18,646 bases of DNA from JAUIAI01 sp963976885 (GCA_963976885.1 CAXBNM010000047.1:1-18646), one strand, 5' to 3'; shown: positions 1-7,898, counted from the stretch's first letter. The notes: generated by a model from the letters alone, not told the origin. A program made the numbers and translations.

Positions 1-1
1 C

Positions 2-64
2 GAACAGCGCTCCGCCCAGACCCCGGGCGAGCGCAAAATCGAGATGTCCTACATTGGCGGCTGA
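2..64 (+). CDS. C-terminal tail of an upstream gene (partial)
   Basis: An open frame enters from the left edge and ends at TGA 62-64; its last residues read ...GERKIEMSYIGG. Only about 20 codons are visible, so the product cannot be identified. The stop lies one base before the fdhD ATG (66), so this gene is probably the preceding member of the same operon. Because the next three genes mature a molybdenum cofactor, a molybdoenzyme such as a formate dehydrogenase large subunit is a reasonable guess, made from context only. Confidence 0.45.
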   Translation, partial: EQRSAQTPGERKIEMSYIGG

Positions 65-65
65 C

Positions 66-941
66 ATGCTTTCGCTGAGCAACAATCCGCGCCCATCGAC
101 GCATGAAGTTTCAGCCATCGATGAAACCGGTGCCCTGCGCAGCACCCGCATTGCCGGCGAGCATCCGCTCACCTTGTATCTGGACAAACGCGAACTGGTC
201 ACACTGATGACGCTGGGCGCGGCGCCCGAATACCTGGCGCTGGGCTATCTGCGCAACCAGCGCCTGATTGACGCCGTCGAGGACATTGCCACGGTACAGG
301 TTGACTGGGAAACCGATTCGGTCGCGGTCACTACGCGCGCGCTGCAGCTGACCGGCAAAACGCTCTGGGAAAGTGCGGTTGCCGGCGAACTGGACGAGCG
401 TCTGTCGCAGCGCACTGTCACCACGGGTTGCGGGCAGGGAACCATTTTTGGCAGCCTGATGGATGAGATCGACGCGATCAGCCTGCCCGCCGGCGCCCGG
501 CTTACAGCCCCGGCCTTGCAAACCATGCTCGAGCGGCTGCGCGACCATGACACCATTTACAAGCAGGCCGGAGCCGTTCATGGCTGCGCACTTTGTGCCA
601 ACGCGGGCCCGGACCGTGGCGAGGTCTTGCTCTTTGTCGAGGATGTCGGTCGCCATAACGCGGTCGATGCAATCGCCGGCTGGATGTGGGCCAACAACGT
701 CAGTGGCAGCGACAAAGTGTTCTACACCACCGGCCGGCTGACCTCCGAGATGGTCATCAAGTGTGCGCAAATGCAGATCCCGTTTCTGGTTTCCCGCTCC
801 GGTCTGACGCAGATGGGCTACCAGATTGCCGAGCAAGTCGGCATCACGATGCTGGGCCGGTGCCGCGGCAAACACTACCTGTTGTTCACCGGCGCCGAAC
901 GTTTCGTCCGCGAACCGGGCGGCGGCACCGCACTCGCATGA
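66..941 (+). CDS. fdhD: FdhD, formate dehydrogenase accessory sulfurtransferase
   Basis: FdhD passes sulfur from the cysteine desulfurase IscS to the Mo-bis-MGD cofactor of formate dehydrogenase in the cytoplasm. The 291-residue protein has the family landmarks: a cysteine loop TTGCGQG (Cys122), the segment GAVHGCALC (about 170-177), EDVGRHNAVD (about 192-201) and the C-terminal SEMVIKCAQ and VSRSGLT blocks. Length is close to the E. coli protein (277 aa). ATG 66 is chosen over an in-frame TTG at 54, which would lie inside the upstream gene. The usual CxxC of the active loop is here CGQG, with only the first cysteine kept, while a separate CxxC (CALC) appears about 50 residues later. The gene ends in an ATGA overlap with mobA, so the two are probably translationally coupled. 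Confidence 0.92.
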   Translation: MLSLSNNPRPSTHEVSAIDETGALRSTRIAGEHPLTLYLDKRELVTLMTLGAAPEYLALGYLRNQRLIDAVEDIATVQVDWETDSVAVTTRALQLTGKTLWESAVAGELDERLSQRTVTTGCGQGTIFGSLMDEIDAISLPAGARLTAPALQTMLERLRDHDTIYKQAGAVHGCALCANAGPDRGEVLLFVEDVGRHNAVDAIAGWMWANNVSGSDKVFYTTGRLTSEMVIKCAQMQIPFLVSRSGLTQMGYQIAEQVGITMLGRCRGKHYLLFTGAERFVREPGGGTALA

Positions 942-1552
942 TGAACCCGACCGATATCACGGGTCTGGTCCTGGCTGGCGGCCTGGGTCGCCGCATGAGC
1001 CGGGATGGGCGCGGCGCCAACAAGGCGCTGACCTTGTTCCGGGGCCAACCCATGGTCAGCCATGTCATCACCCGGCTTGCGCCGCAGGTTGGCTCGCTGC
1101 TGCTCAATGTCAATCAGGAGCCCGAGCGCTTCGAAACCTTCGACCTGCCGATTGTCAGCGACGAAATCGGCGGTTTTGCCGGACCATTGGCAGGCCTGCA
1201 TGCCGGCCTGACTGCCTGCACCAGCCCCTGGCTGCTGACCTGCCCCTGTGACTCGCCGTTTCTGCCACTCGACCTGGTCGCGCGACTTGCCAACGCCGTC
1301 GAATCCAGCGGCCGGCCGCTCGCCTACGCCCGCACGGGCACGCAGACCCATCCGGTCTTTGCGCTGGTGGCCAGCCATCTGCGCGACGATCTGGCCCGTT
1401 TTCTGGCCGGCGGCGGTCGCAAAATCGATCGGTGGTACACCGAACACGAGGCTGTCACCGTCGACTTTGAAGATGAACAGGCATTCCGCAACATCAATAC
1501 GCCTGACGACCTGACCCGATTTGAACCCGAGCAAGAGAACCCAGCCCGATGA
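938..1552 (+). CDS. mobA: MobA, molybdenum cofactor guanylyltransferase
   Basis: MobA joins GMP from GTP to molybdopterin to make the guanine dinucleotide (MGD) form of the molybdenum cofactor. The 204-residue product shows the nucleotidyltransferase signature LAGGLGRRM (12-20), a lysine in the following loop (ANKAL, Lys29), the GGFAGPLAGLHAG stretch (78-90) that contacts the nucleotide in this family, a metal-binding aspartate in TCPCDSPFLP (Asp105), and the closing NINTPDDL motif. Length matches the family (about 190-210 aa). Two adjacent ATG codons (938, 941) could serve; 938 overlaps the fdhD stop as ATGA. The 3' end again overlaps the moeA start by ATGA, so fdhD-mobA-moeA read as one coupled operon. 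Confidence 0.92.
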   Translation: MMNPTDITGLVLAGGLGRRMSRDGRGANKALTLFRGQPMVSHVITRLAPQVGSLLLNVNQEPERFETFDLPIVSDEIGGFAGPLAGLHAGLTACTSPWLLTCPCDSPFLPLDLVARLANAVESSGRPLAYARTGTQTHPVFALVASHLRDDLARFLAGGGRKIDRWYTEHEAVTVDFEDEQAFRNINTPDDLTRFEPEQENPAR

Positions 1553-2835
1553 GCGCTAGCCCGACCGCCCCGATCGTTGATCTGGACGCCATTACCGCCC
1601 GCCTCGAGGGCTACAACCCCGACGCGCTGCCGGTCGCACTGGCGCAAGAGATCATGCTGCAAGCGGTGCAGCCGGTGCAAGCAATCGAATCGGTAGCCAT
1701 TCGCGGCGCCCTCGACCGCATCCTGGCCGCCGATGTGCTCAGCCCGATCGACGTGCCCGCCCACGACAATTCAGCCATGGACGGCTATGCACTGCGGGGC
1801 GCCGATCTGGCCGCTGACGGCAGCGCCACGCTGCGATTGGTGGGTACCGTCATGGCCGGCCAGGCCGAGGCCCCCGAAGTGGCAGCGGGCCAGTGCGTGC
1901 GCATCATGACCGGCGCGATGATGCCGGCCGGGCTCGACACGGTTGTGCCTCAGGAGCTGGTCACGGTTGGCGCCGATTCGGTGCAGATTCCGCCCGGCCA
2001 GAAAACCGGCCAGCATCGCCGCCATCGCGGCGAAGACCTGCGTGCCGGCAGCGCCGCACTGCCAGCCGGCAAACGCCTGAGCCCTGCCGATATCGGCCTG
2101 GCTGCCTCACTCGGTCTGGCCGAGTTGCCGGTGGTGCGGCGCATCCGGGTGGCGTTTTTTTCCAGTGGCGACGAGTTGCGCTCGATAGGCGAACCGCTCG
2201 GCAAGGGTCAGGTCTACGACAGCAACCGCTACACCATCCACGGCATGCTGCAGCGCCTGGGTGCCGATGTCATTGATATGGGCGTCATTCCCGATCAGCC
2301 CGAGGCGCTGGAACAAGCGGTGCGCCTGGCCAGTACCAACGCCGACGCGATCATTTCGTCGGGAGGGGTATCGGTTGGCGAAGCTGATTTCACGCGCGAA
2401 ATCATGCACCGGCTGGGTGATGTGCGCTTCTGGACGATTGCCATGCGCCCGGGACGCCCGATGGCATTCGGGCGCATTGGCGCGGCCTGGTACTTCGGCC
2501 TGCCCGGCAATCCGGTAGCGGTCATGGTGACCTTTTATTTCTTTGCGCGACTGGCCCTGCGCGCTCTTGCCGGGGCCACCCCGCAGGCCGACCCGCTGGT
2601 TCGGGCGGCAAGCACTACCGAAATCCGCAAACGGGTCGGGCGCACGGAATATCAACGCGGCTGCTTGCAGATCGACCGCGATGGCCGCTCCACGGTGACT
2701 TTGACGGGTTCGCAGGGTTCGGGGGTGTTGCGATCAATGTCGCAGGCCAACTGCATGATCGTGCTGCATCATGATCAGGGCACGGTTGCCGCCGGCGATC
2801 CGGTGGATTGTCTGCCCTTTGAAGGCCTGATCTGA
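1549..2835 (+). CDS. moeA: MoeA, molybdopterin molybdenumtransferase
   Basis: MoeA inserts molybdate into adenylated molybdopterin, the step before MobA acts. The 428-residue protein has the classical order of blocks: DNSAMDGYAL (73-82), MTGAMMPAG (120-128), RGEDL (160-164), KRLSPADIGLAASLGL (175-190), SSGDEL (205-210), the MoaB/Mog-like SSGGVSVGEADF (270-281) and GLPGNPVAVMVTF, then a C-terminal beta domain. Length agrees with E. coli MoeA (411 aa); the extra residues are an N-terminal leader. It starts inside the mobA stop codon (ATGA at 1549-1552) and is the last gene of the operon, followed by a hairpin. I see nothing missing from the active-site motifs. Confidence 0.94.
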   Translation: MSASPTAPIVDLDAITARLEGYNPDALPVALAQEIMLQAVQPVQAIESVAIRGALDRILAADVLSPIDVPAHDNSAMDGYALRGADLAADGSATLRLVGTVMAGQAEAPEVAAGQCVRIMTGAMMPAGLDTVVPQELVTVGADSVQIPPGQKTGQHRRHRGEDLRAGSAALPAGKRLSPADIGLAASLGLAELPVVRRIRVAFFSSGDELRSIGEPLGKGQVYDSNRYTIHGMLQRLGADVIDMGVIPDQPEALEQAVRLASTNADAIISSGGVSVGEADFTREIMHRLGDVRFWTIAMRPGRPMAFGRIGAAWYFGLPGNPVAVMVTFYFFARLALRALAGATPQADPLVRAASTTEIRKRVGRTEYQRGCLQIDRDGRSTVTLTGSQGSGVLRSMSQANCMIVLHHDQGTVAAGDPVDCLPFEGLI

Positions 2836-2882
2836 GGCCGTGCTGCAAGGGGCTTGAGGCCCGGGCGGGGCCGCCGCGGGCC

Positions 2883-2915
2883 AGGCAGCGCCCCTCGAAC
2901 CGAGGGGCTGCCTTT
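2883..2915. terminator. Hairpin between convergent moeA and cytochrome c genes
   Basis: Left arm AGGCAGCGCCCCTCG pairs with right arm CGAGGGGCTGCCT around an AAC loop, with a two-base bulge. Only three T follow on the plus strand, so it is not a textbook U-tract terminator, but it is a strong stem between two converging genes and probably blocks read-through both ways. Confidence 0.5.
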
Positions 2916-2923
2916 GCAGTGTC

Positions 2924-3268
2924 TTACTTGCGCATACCCAGCGGGCCTTCAAGGCTCGCGTAGTAGGCCGCCAGATTATCGATGTCCTTGTTGGACAAGG
3001 CCGCGGCCTGCCCCCCCATTACGGCGTGCTTGCGGCTACCTGACCGGTAGGCGCGCAAGGCAGCAACCAGATAATCGGCGTATTGGCCAGCGATAATGGC
3101 GTACGAGGGGTCGATCGGAGTTTTACCGTCGGCACCATGGCAGGCTGCGCAAACTGCCGCTTTTTCCTTGCCGGCTTCAATATCGGCTGCTTGAGCCGAA
3201 GTGGCCAACAGACTGGCGGCCGCCAACACGCCAAGCGCGTGGATGAATTGTGACTTCATTGACTTCAT
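2924..3268 (-). CDS. Class I cytochrome c (c553-like), periplasmic
   Basis: Small soluble electron carrier of the periplasm. The 114-residue precursor starts with a Sec signal peptide (basic start, hydrophobic ALGVLAAASLLA, cleavage probably after AQA, about residue 27). One heme-binding motif CAACH (40-44) and a likely axial methionine in HAVMGG (Met84), followed by the C-terminal helix (LSNKDIDNLAAYYASL) typical of c553/c4-type domains. It follows the other cytochrome gene on the same strand after 14 bases, so the pair probably forms an operon. A second ATG at codon 4 could also be the start. The redox partner cannot be read from the sequence. Confidence 0.88.
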   Translation of the reverse strand: MKSMKSQFIHALGVLAAASLLATSAQAADIEAGKEKAAVCAACHGADGKTPIDPSYAIIAGQYADYLVAALRAYRSGSRKHAVMGGQAAALSNKDIDNLAAYYASLEGPLGMRK

Positions 3269-3282
3269 GAGTAGGGTCCGGG

Positions 3283-3711
3283 TCAGTTGGCTTGGGCGTA
3301 GAACGCGGCGAGATCGGCAATATCCTGATCGGACAATGACCCAGCGATACTGCGCATCGTCGGGTGATCACGGTCCCCTTTGCGGTAGGCGATCAGCGCA
3401 TTGGTCAGAAATTGCTCGCTCTGGCCGGCGATCAGCGGCACATGGTAGACACCCGGGAAGGATGACTTGTAGCCGGGAATGGCATGGCAGCCCGTGCACA
3501 TCGAGATTTTGTCCTTGGCTGCCTCGACGTCGCCCTTGATGTCCTGGGCCCGCGCATCGGTCACCTGGCCGGCCAGCGCCAGTGCCACGGCCACACCCAG
3601 GCCGACACTGGACACGGCTCGCAGCGCGCCCGCTTTCGTGGCTTTGCGTGCGCTTTTCAGCGCCTCGTTTCGGGTGGTATTCCCCGCGCCTGTCCATCCT
3701 GCTTCGATCAT
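3283..3711 (-). CDS. Class I cytochrome c, periplasmic or membrane-anchored
   Basis: Single-heme cytochrome c of 142 residues: CTGCH heme motif (72-76), likely axial methionine in HPTMRS (Met119), and a C-terminal helix (LSDQDIADLAAFYAQ) matching that of its neighbour, so the two look like paralogues. The signal region is long: about 35 polar or basic residues, then VGLGVAVALALAG and a possible cleavage after ARA (about 55). ATG 3711 is preferred: upstream ATGs at 3831 and 3744 are unlikely because 3744 lies inside the predicted -10 element and 3831 runs into the divergent MoxR gene, while GGAAA sits 7-11 bases before 3711. First gene of the two-cytochrome unit. Confidence 0.82.
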   Translation of the reverse strand: MIEAGWTGAGNTTRNEALKSARKATKAGALRAVSSVGLGVAVALALAGQVTDARAQDIKGDVEAAKDKISMCTGCHAIPGYKSSFPGVYHVPLIAGQSEQFLTNALIAYRKGDRDHPTMRSIAGSLSDQDIADLAAFYAQAN

Positions 3712-3742
3712 TCGGGTTTCCAGTTGTGTATTTAAGCCCAAC

Positions 3743-3770
3743 ATTTTATCCGACACCGATAAGAGCGCAA
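3743..3770 (-). promoter_or_regulatory. Candidate sigma-70 promoter for the cytochrome c pair
   Basis: Reading the minus strand: TTGCGC (3770-3765), a 16-base spacer, then TAAAAT (3748-3743). The start of transcription would fall near 3735, about 25 bases before ATG 3711. This supports the shorter start chosen for the cytochrome. Prediction by eye only. Confidence 0.35.
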
Positions 3771-3829
3771 AGTCGGGTTGCCGAGCTTGCCCGTATACTG
3801 CTGCGCTAAACAGACAGATGGGATTAAAC

Positions 3830-4672
3830 ATGCGCTTTGAAGGCTCCGAAACCTACGTTGCCACCGACGATCTGAAACTGGCGGTCAACGCCGCCATTAC
3901 GCTTGAGCGACCCTTGCTCATCAAAGGCGAACCTGGCACCGGCAAAACCATGCTGGCCGAGCAGGTCGCCGAGAGTCTTGGCATGCCGCTGCTGCAGTGG
4001 CACATCAAATCGACCACCAAGGCTCAGCAAGGCCTCTACGAGTACGATGCGGTCTCACGCCTGCGCGATTCGCAACTGGGCGATGAGCGGGTCAAGGACA
4101 TCCACAACTACATCGTCAAGGGTGTGCTCTGGCAGGCCTTTGAGGCCGACAAGCCGGTCGTGCTGCTGATCGACGAAGTCGATAAAGCCGACATCGAGTT
4201 TCCGAACGATTTGCTGCGCGAACTCGACCGGATGGAGTTTCATGTCTACGAGACTCGCGAACTGATCAAGGCCCGCAACCGGCCGATCGTCATGATCACC
4301 TCCAACAACGAGAAAGAACTGCCCGATGCTTTCCTGCGCCGCTGCTTCTTTCACTACATCCAGTTTCCGGACCGCGACACGATGCAGAAAATCGTCGACG
4401 TCCATTATCCGGGCATCAAGAAAGAGCTGGTGGGTGCCGCCATGGATGCGTTTTTCCAGATGCGCGAGTTGCCCGGGCTGAAAAAAAAGCCATCCACCTC
4501 GGAACTTATCGACTGGTTGCGCCTGCTGATGGCCGAAGACATCCCGGCCGAAGCCCTGCAAAGCCCTGACAACAAGAAAGCCATTCCTCCGCTGCACGGC
4601 GCTTTGCTCAAAAATGAACAAGACGTACATCTGTTCGAACGGCTTATCTACATGGCTCAGCGCAACCGCTGA
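3830..4672 (+). CDS. MoxR-family AAA+ ATPase
   Basis: Cytoplasmic ATPase of the MoxR/CoxD type, thought to act as a chaperone that helps mature or load cofactors into enzyme complexes together with a VWA-domain partner. In the 280-residue protein: Walker A GEPGTGKT (33-40), Walker B VLLIDEVD (111-118), sensor-1 region IVMITSNNEKELPDAFLRRC and a C-terminal alpha-helical lid. Length is typical. ATG 3830 is chosen; an in-frame ATG at 3818 is possible. The VWA partner lies downstream, but a broken SMR gene separates them. The divergent gene encodes a cytochrome c, so the natural substrate may be an electron-transfer enzyme, but no candidate is visible here. Confidence 0.88.
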   Translation: MRFEGSETYVATDDLKLAVNAAITLERPLLIKGEPGTGKTMLAEQVAESLGMPLLQWHIKSTTKAQQGLYEYDAVSRLRDSQLGDERVKDIHNYIVKGVLWQAFEADKPVVLLIDEVDKADIEFPNDLLRELDRMEFHVYETRELIKARNRPIVMITSNNEKELPDAFLRRCFFHYIQFPDRDTMQKIVDVHYPGIKKELVGAAMDAFFQMRELPGLKKKPSTSELIDWLRLLMAEDIPAEALQSPDNKKAIPPLHGALLKNEQDVHLFERLIYMAQRNR

Positions 4673-4686
4673 CCGCAGCTGTCACG

Positions 4687-4926
4687 ATGCATTGGATTCC
4701 TCTGAACATTGCGATCGTGTTTGAAATGATCGGCACCACTTCGATGAAACTGTCGCAAGCTTTCACGAGGTGGCTGCCATCGGAAACGATGTTTCTGTGT
4801 TTCGGCGTTGCGTTCTTTTTCAATACGCTGGCGTTGCGCAAACTGGATTTATCAATAACTCATGCCATCTGGTCCGGCACAGGCACTGCCGCCGCCGCCA
4901 AGCCCAACGGGACGACACCATGCTGA
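4687..4926 (+). pseudogene. Truncated small multidrug resistance (SMR/EmrE-like) gene
   Basis: The 79-codon frame starts like an SMR efflux protein: VFEMIGTTSMKLSQAFTRW aligns by eye with the first helix and loop of EmrE, including the essential membrane glutamate (Glu13 here, Glu14 in EmrE), and HAIWSGTGTA matches the AIWSG block after helix 2. The sequence then turns into an unrelated polar tail (KPNGTTPC) and stops, so helices 3 and 4 are absent; a full SMR protein is about 105-110 aa. It begins 14 bases after the MoxR gene and its stop overlaps the VWA start. G+C looks lower than in the flanking genes. Probably the remnant of an inserted gene. A functional two-helix peptide cannot be excluded. 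Confidence 0.75.
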
Positions 4927-6095
4927 TCGACTTCTTTCTCCACCTTCGACAGGCCAAGATCCCCGTCTCGATAAATGAGTATCTGACCTTGCTCGAAGGC
5001 ATGAAGCAAAAACTCATCGGTCCTTCGATCGACGAGTTTTATCTGCTTTCGCGCGCCACGATGGTCAAGGACGAGCGCAACATCGACAAGTTCGACCGCG
5101 CCTTTGGAGCCTACTTCAAAGGGGTCGAAAACCTGGATCTGCAAATTCCCGATCTGGCCGAAGACTGGCTCAAGCGCCAGTTCAATCGTGAATTCACTGC
5201 CGAAGAAAAGGCTGCCATTGAGGCCATGGGTGGGCTGGACAAGCTCATGGAGCGGCTCAAGGAATTGCTTGACGAGCAAAAAGAACGTCACGAAGGCGGC
5301 AACAAGTGGATTGGCACCAACGGCACCTCACCGTTCGGCAACGGCGGCTACAACCCGGAAGGCATTCGTGTTGGCGGGCCCTCGGCTGGCAACCGCACCG
5401 CTGTCAAGGTCTGGGAGCAGCGTGCCTACCGCGACTACGACGATCAGGTTGAACTGGGCACGCGCAACATCAAGATTGCGCTGCGCCGGCTGCGCAAGTT
5501 TGCCCGCGAAGGGGCCGAGGAAGAGCTCGACCTTGACGACACCATTGCCAGCACGGCCCGCAATGCCGGCTACCTCGATCTGAAGCTCGTGCCTGAACGC
5601 CACAACACCGTCAAGGTGTTGATGCTGCTCGATGTGGGCGGCACGATGGACGACCACATCAAGCGCACCGAGGAATTATTCTCGGCGGCCAAGAGCGAAT
5701 TCAAGAACATGGAGTTCTATTACTTCCACAACTGTCTCTACGACCATGTCTGGAAGAACAACCGGCGCCGCCACGCCGAACGCACCAGCACCTGGGATTT
5801 GCTGCGCAAATTCAACAGTGACTACCGGGTGATTTTCGTTGGCGATGCCACGATGAGCCCCTACGAAATCCTGCAACCCGGTGGCTCGGTCGAATACAAC
5901 AACGACGAAGCCGGTGCAGTCTGGCTGCGCCGCATGGTTGAAAAATTCCCCAAGTTCGCCTGGCTCAACCCGGAACCCGAAGGGGTCTGGCAATACCGGC
6001 AATCCATCGCCGTCATCAAGCAGATCATGGACGAGCGGATGTACCCGGTCACGATGGCCGGCCTTGAAAAGGCCATGCGCCAACTGGTCAAGTAA
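4920..6095 (+). CDS. VWA-domain protein (CoxE-like), MoxR partner
   Basis: Protein of 391 residues with a charged, mainly helical N-terminal half (1-200), a Gly/Asn-rich linker (125-160: GGNKWIGTNGTSPFGNGGYNPEG) and a C-terminal von Willebrand A fold (about 230-390). The metal-site loop reads LLDVGGTMDDH (236-246), a variant of DxSxS with glycine in place of the first serine; VGDATMSP (307-314) and an aspartate/alanine turn (NNDEAGAVWLRR) follow. Members are usually encoded beside a MoxR ATPase and are thought to bridge the ATPase to its client. ATG 4920 is chosen because the frame upstream of it overlaps the SMR remnant in another frame; no strong ribosome site is seen, so translation may depend on coupling with the preceding 79-codon frame. 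Confidence 0.85.
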   Translation: MLIDFFLHLRQAKIPVSINEYLTLLEGMKQKLIGPSIDEFYLLSRATMVKDERNIDKFDRAFGAYFKGVENLDLQIPDLAEDWLKRQFNREFTAEEKAAIEAMGGLDKLMERLKELLDEQKERHEGGNKWIGTNGTSPFGNGGYNPEGIRVGGPSAGNRTAVKVWEQRAYRDYDDQVELGTRNIKIALRRLRKFAREGAEEELDLDDTIASTARNAGYLDLKLVPERHNTVKVLMLLDVGGTMDDHIKRTEELFSAAKSEFKNMEFYYFHNCLYDHVWKNNRRRHAERTSTWDLLRKFNSDYRVIFVGDATMSPYEILQPGGSVEYNNDEAGAVWLRRMVEKFPKFAWLNPEPEGVWQYRQSIAVIKQIMDERMYPVTMAGLEKAMRQLVK

Positions 6096-6110
6096 GGCGC
6101 TGGCGCCGGC

Positions 6111-7898
6111 TCAGGTGGTCGGCGCCACCTTCAGCACTTCCTCGAAGGTGGTCACGCCATTGGCGATCTTCTTGGCACCCGCAAGCCGCAACGGCTTCAT
6201 GCCGGCCTTCATGGCGCGGCGCCGGATTCGATCCAGCCCCGGACGAGTCTCGGCCAACTCCTGACGAATACTGTCGTCAACCTCAAGCAACTCGTAAATA
6301 CCGGCCCGCCCGCGGTAACCGGTCATCCGGCATTCAAGACAGCCGACCGGCCGATAGACGGTTTGCGGCGGCGGCGCGTTGAACGGATGAATCAATGCTG
6401 TCCAGCGCTCGGGCGGCACATGCTCATCCGGCGTCTTGCAATTGGGACACAAGGTACGCACCAGTCGCTGCGCCAGCACGCCATTGAGCGTGGCATTGAG
6501 CAAGTAGCCCGGCACGCCCAGTTCCATCAAACGGGTAACCGCCGAGGGCGCGTCATTGGTATGCAGCGTCGACAGGACCAGGTGTCCGGTCAGTGCCGCC
6601 TGAGTCGCCATCTCGGCAGTTTCAAGATCGCGTATTTCGCCGATCATGATGATGTCCGGATCCTGACGCATCAATGAGCGCACACCGGTCGCAAAGGTCA
6701 GATCGATAGAGGTTTGCACCTGCGTCTGATTGAACACCGGATCAATCATCTCAATCGGATCTTCCACGGTGCAGACATTGACCTCATCGGTGGCCAACTG
6801 CTTGAGCGTCGAATACAAAGTGGTGGTCTTGCCGGAACCGGTCGGGCCGGTCACCAGCACAATGCCGTTCGGGCTGGCGGTGAGTCGCTCCCACTGGCTC
6901 AGTTCGCTGCGCGAAAAGCCCAGTTCGGCAAATGTGCGCACCAATACCTCAGGATCGAAAATCCGCATCACCAGCTTTTCACCAAACGCGGTGGGCAGGG
7001 TCGACAAACGCAATTCGATTTCACGGCCGTCGGCCATGCGCGTCTTGATACGACCGTCTTGCGGACGCCGCTTCTCGACGACGTCCATCCGTCCAAGCAG
7101 TTTGATTCGGCTGGTCATCGCGCCCATCACCTGCGGCGGCACCTGATAGACATGATGGAGCACACCGTCGATGCGAAAGCGGATCGTGCCGATATCACGG
7201 CGGGGCTCAAGATGAATATCGCTGGCGCGCTGCTCAAACGCGTACTGCCACAACCAGTCGACGATGGTGACAATGTGGGCATCATTGGCATCAAGGTTCT
7301 TGCCCGAGCGCCCCAACTCCACGAGTTGCTCGAAATTGCTTTGCACGCCCGAGCCGACCGCCTGCGCTTCGCGCACCGATTTGGCCAGACTGAAAAACTC
7401 AACAATGAAGCGGCTCAGATCATTCGGATTGGCCAGCACGATATTGACGCGCTTGCGCAGCGAGTGTTCGAGCTCTTCGACCCAACCCGTCATGAAGGGT
7501 TCGGCCGTGGCAATCGTCACCGCATTGGCCGACACCTCCAGCGGCAGTATCTTGTAGCGCGCCGCGTACTGACTCGACATCACCTCGGCAATGCGCGACA
7601 GATCAACCTTGAGCGGATCGATCCGCACGAACGGCAATTCAATCCGCTTGGCCAGCCATTGACAAAGCCGATCCATGTCGAGCAGCTTGTGATCGTCAGC
7701 GGCATGCAAGCGTCGATTGGCCAGTGACACCAACGGATGCTCGGGTCGGTTCGACAAGCCGTCAAAGCGCAACACCTGGTCGGCCGTGGACTGATCCAGC
7801 AGGCCGTCATGACATAGCGCCGGCACCAGCAGGCGCAACTGCAAAGGTTTGCCCCGCTGACCAACGGATTCAAGGGCGACAGTTTCGGAAACACTCAT
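6111..7898 (-). CDS. GspE/PilB-type secretion or pilus assembly ATPase
   Basis: Hexameric traffic ATPase of the type II secretion/type IV pilus family. Counting from ATG 7898 (595 aa): N-terminal MshEN-like domain (about 90-170), linker with the SDIHLEP motif (226-232) and RFRIDG, Walker A GPTGSGKT (351-358), Asp box ending VEDPIE, Walker B MIGEIRD (418-424), His box HLVLSTLHTND (439-449), then a zinc site formed by CPNC (484-487) and CLEC (520-523). All catalytic motifs are intact. ATG 7916 is an alternative start six codons upstream; neither has a good ribosome site. No platform, prepilin or peptidase genes lie nearby, so it is an orphan here and its system cannot be named. Confidence 0.9.
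   Translation of the reverse strand: MSVSETVALESVGQRGKPLQLRLLVPALCHDGLLDQSTADQVLRFDGLSNRPEHPLVSLANRRLHAADDHKLLDMDRLCQWLAKRIELPFVRIDPLKVDLSRIAEVMSSQYAARYKILPLEVSANAVTIATAEPFMTGWVEELEHSLRKRVNIVLANPNDLSRFIVEFFSLAKSVREAQAVGSGVQSNFEQLVELGRSGKNLDANDAHIVTIVDWLWQYAFEQRASDIHLEPRRDIGTIRFRIDGVLHHVYQVPPQVMGAMTSRIKLLGRMDVVEKRRPQDGRIKTRMADGREIELRLSTLPTAFGEKLVMRIFDPEVLVRTFAELGFSRSELSQWERLTASPNGIVLVTGPTGSGKTTTLYSTLKQLATDEVNVCTVEDPIEMIDPVFNQTQVQTSIDLTFATGVRSLMRQDPDIIMIGEIRDLETAEMATQAALTGHLVLSTLHTNDAPSAVTRLMELGVPGYLLNATLNGVLAQRLVRTLCPNCKTPDEHVPPERWTALIHPFNAPPPQTVYRPVGCLECRMTGYRGRAGIYELLEVDDSIRQELAETRPGLDRIRRRAMKAGMKPLRLAGAKKIANGVTTFEEVLKVAPTT

Noticed and set aside
111..875. 254-codon minus-strand frame opposite fdhD
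   Set aside because: Shadow of fdhD, which has clear family motifs; no independent protein features.
3778..3799. Promoter TTGCCG / TATACT before the MoxR gene
   Set aside because: The -10-like TATACT is good, but the TTGCCG is only ten bases away and no other -35 matches at 16-18 bases.
3712..3831. Longer starts (3831, 3744) for the second cytochrome c
   Set aside because: They run into the divergent MoxR gene start or the predicted -10 element and add residues that do not resemble a signal peptide.
6714..7727. 337-codon plus-strand frame opposite the GspE-like gene
   Set aside because: It lies entirely antisense to a gene with all its motifs intact; the His-, Arg- and Asp-rich composition is typical of an antisense shadow frame in G+C-rich DNA.
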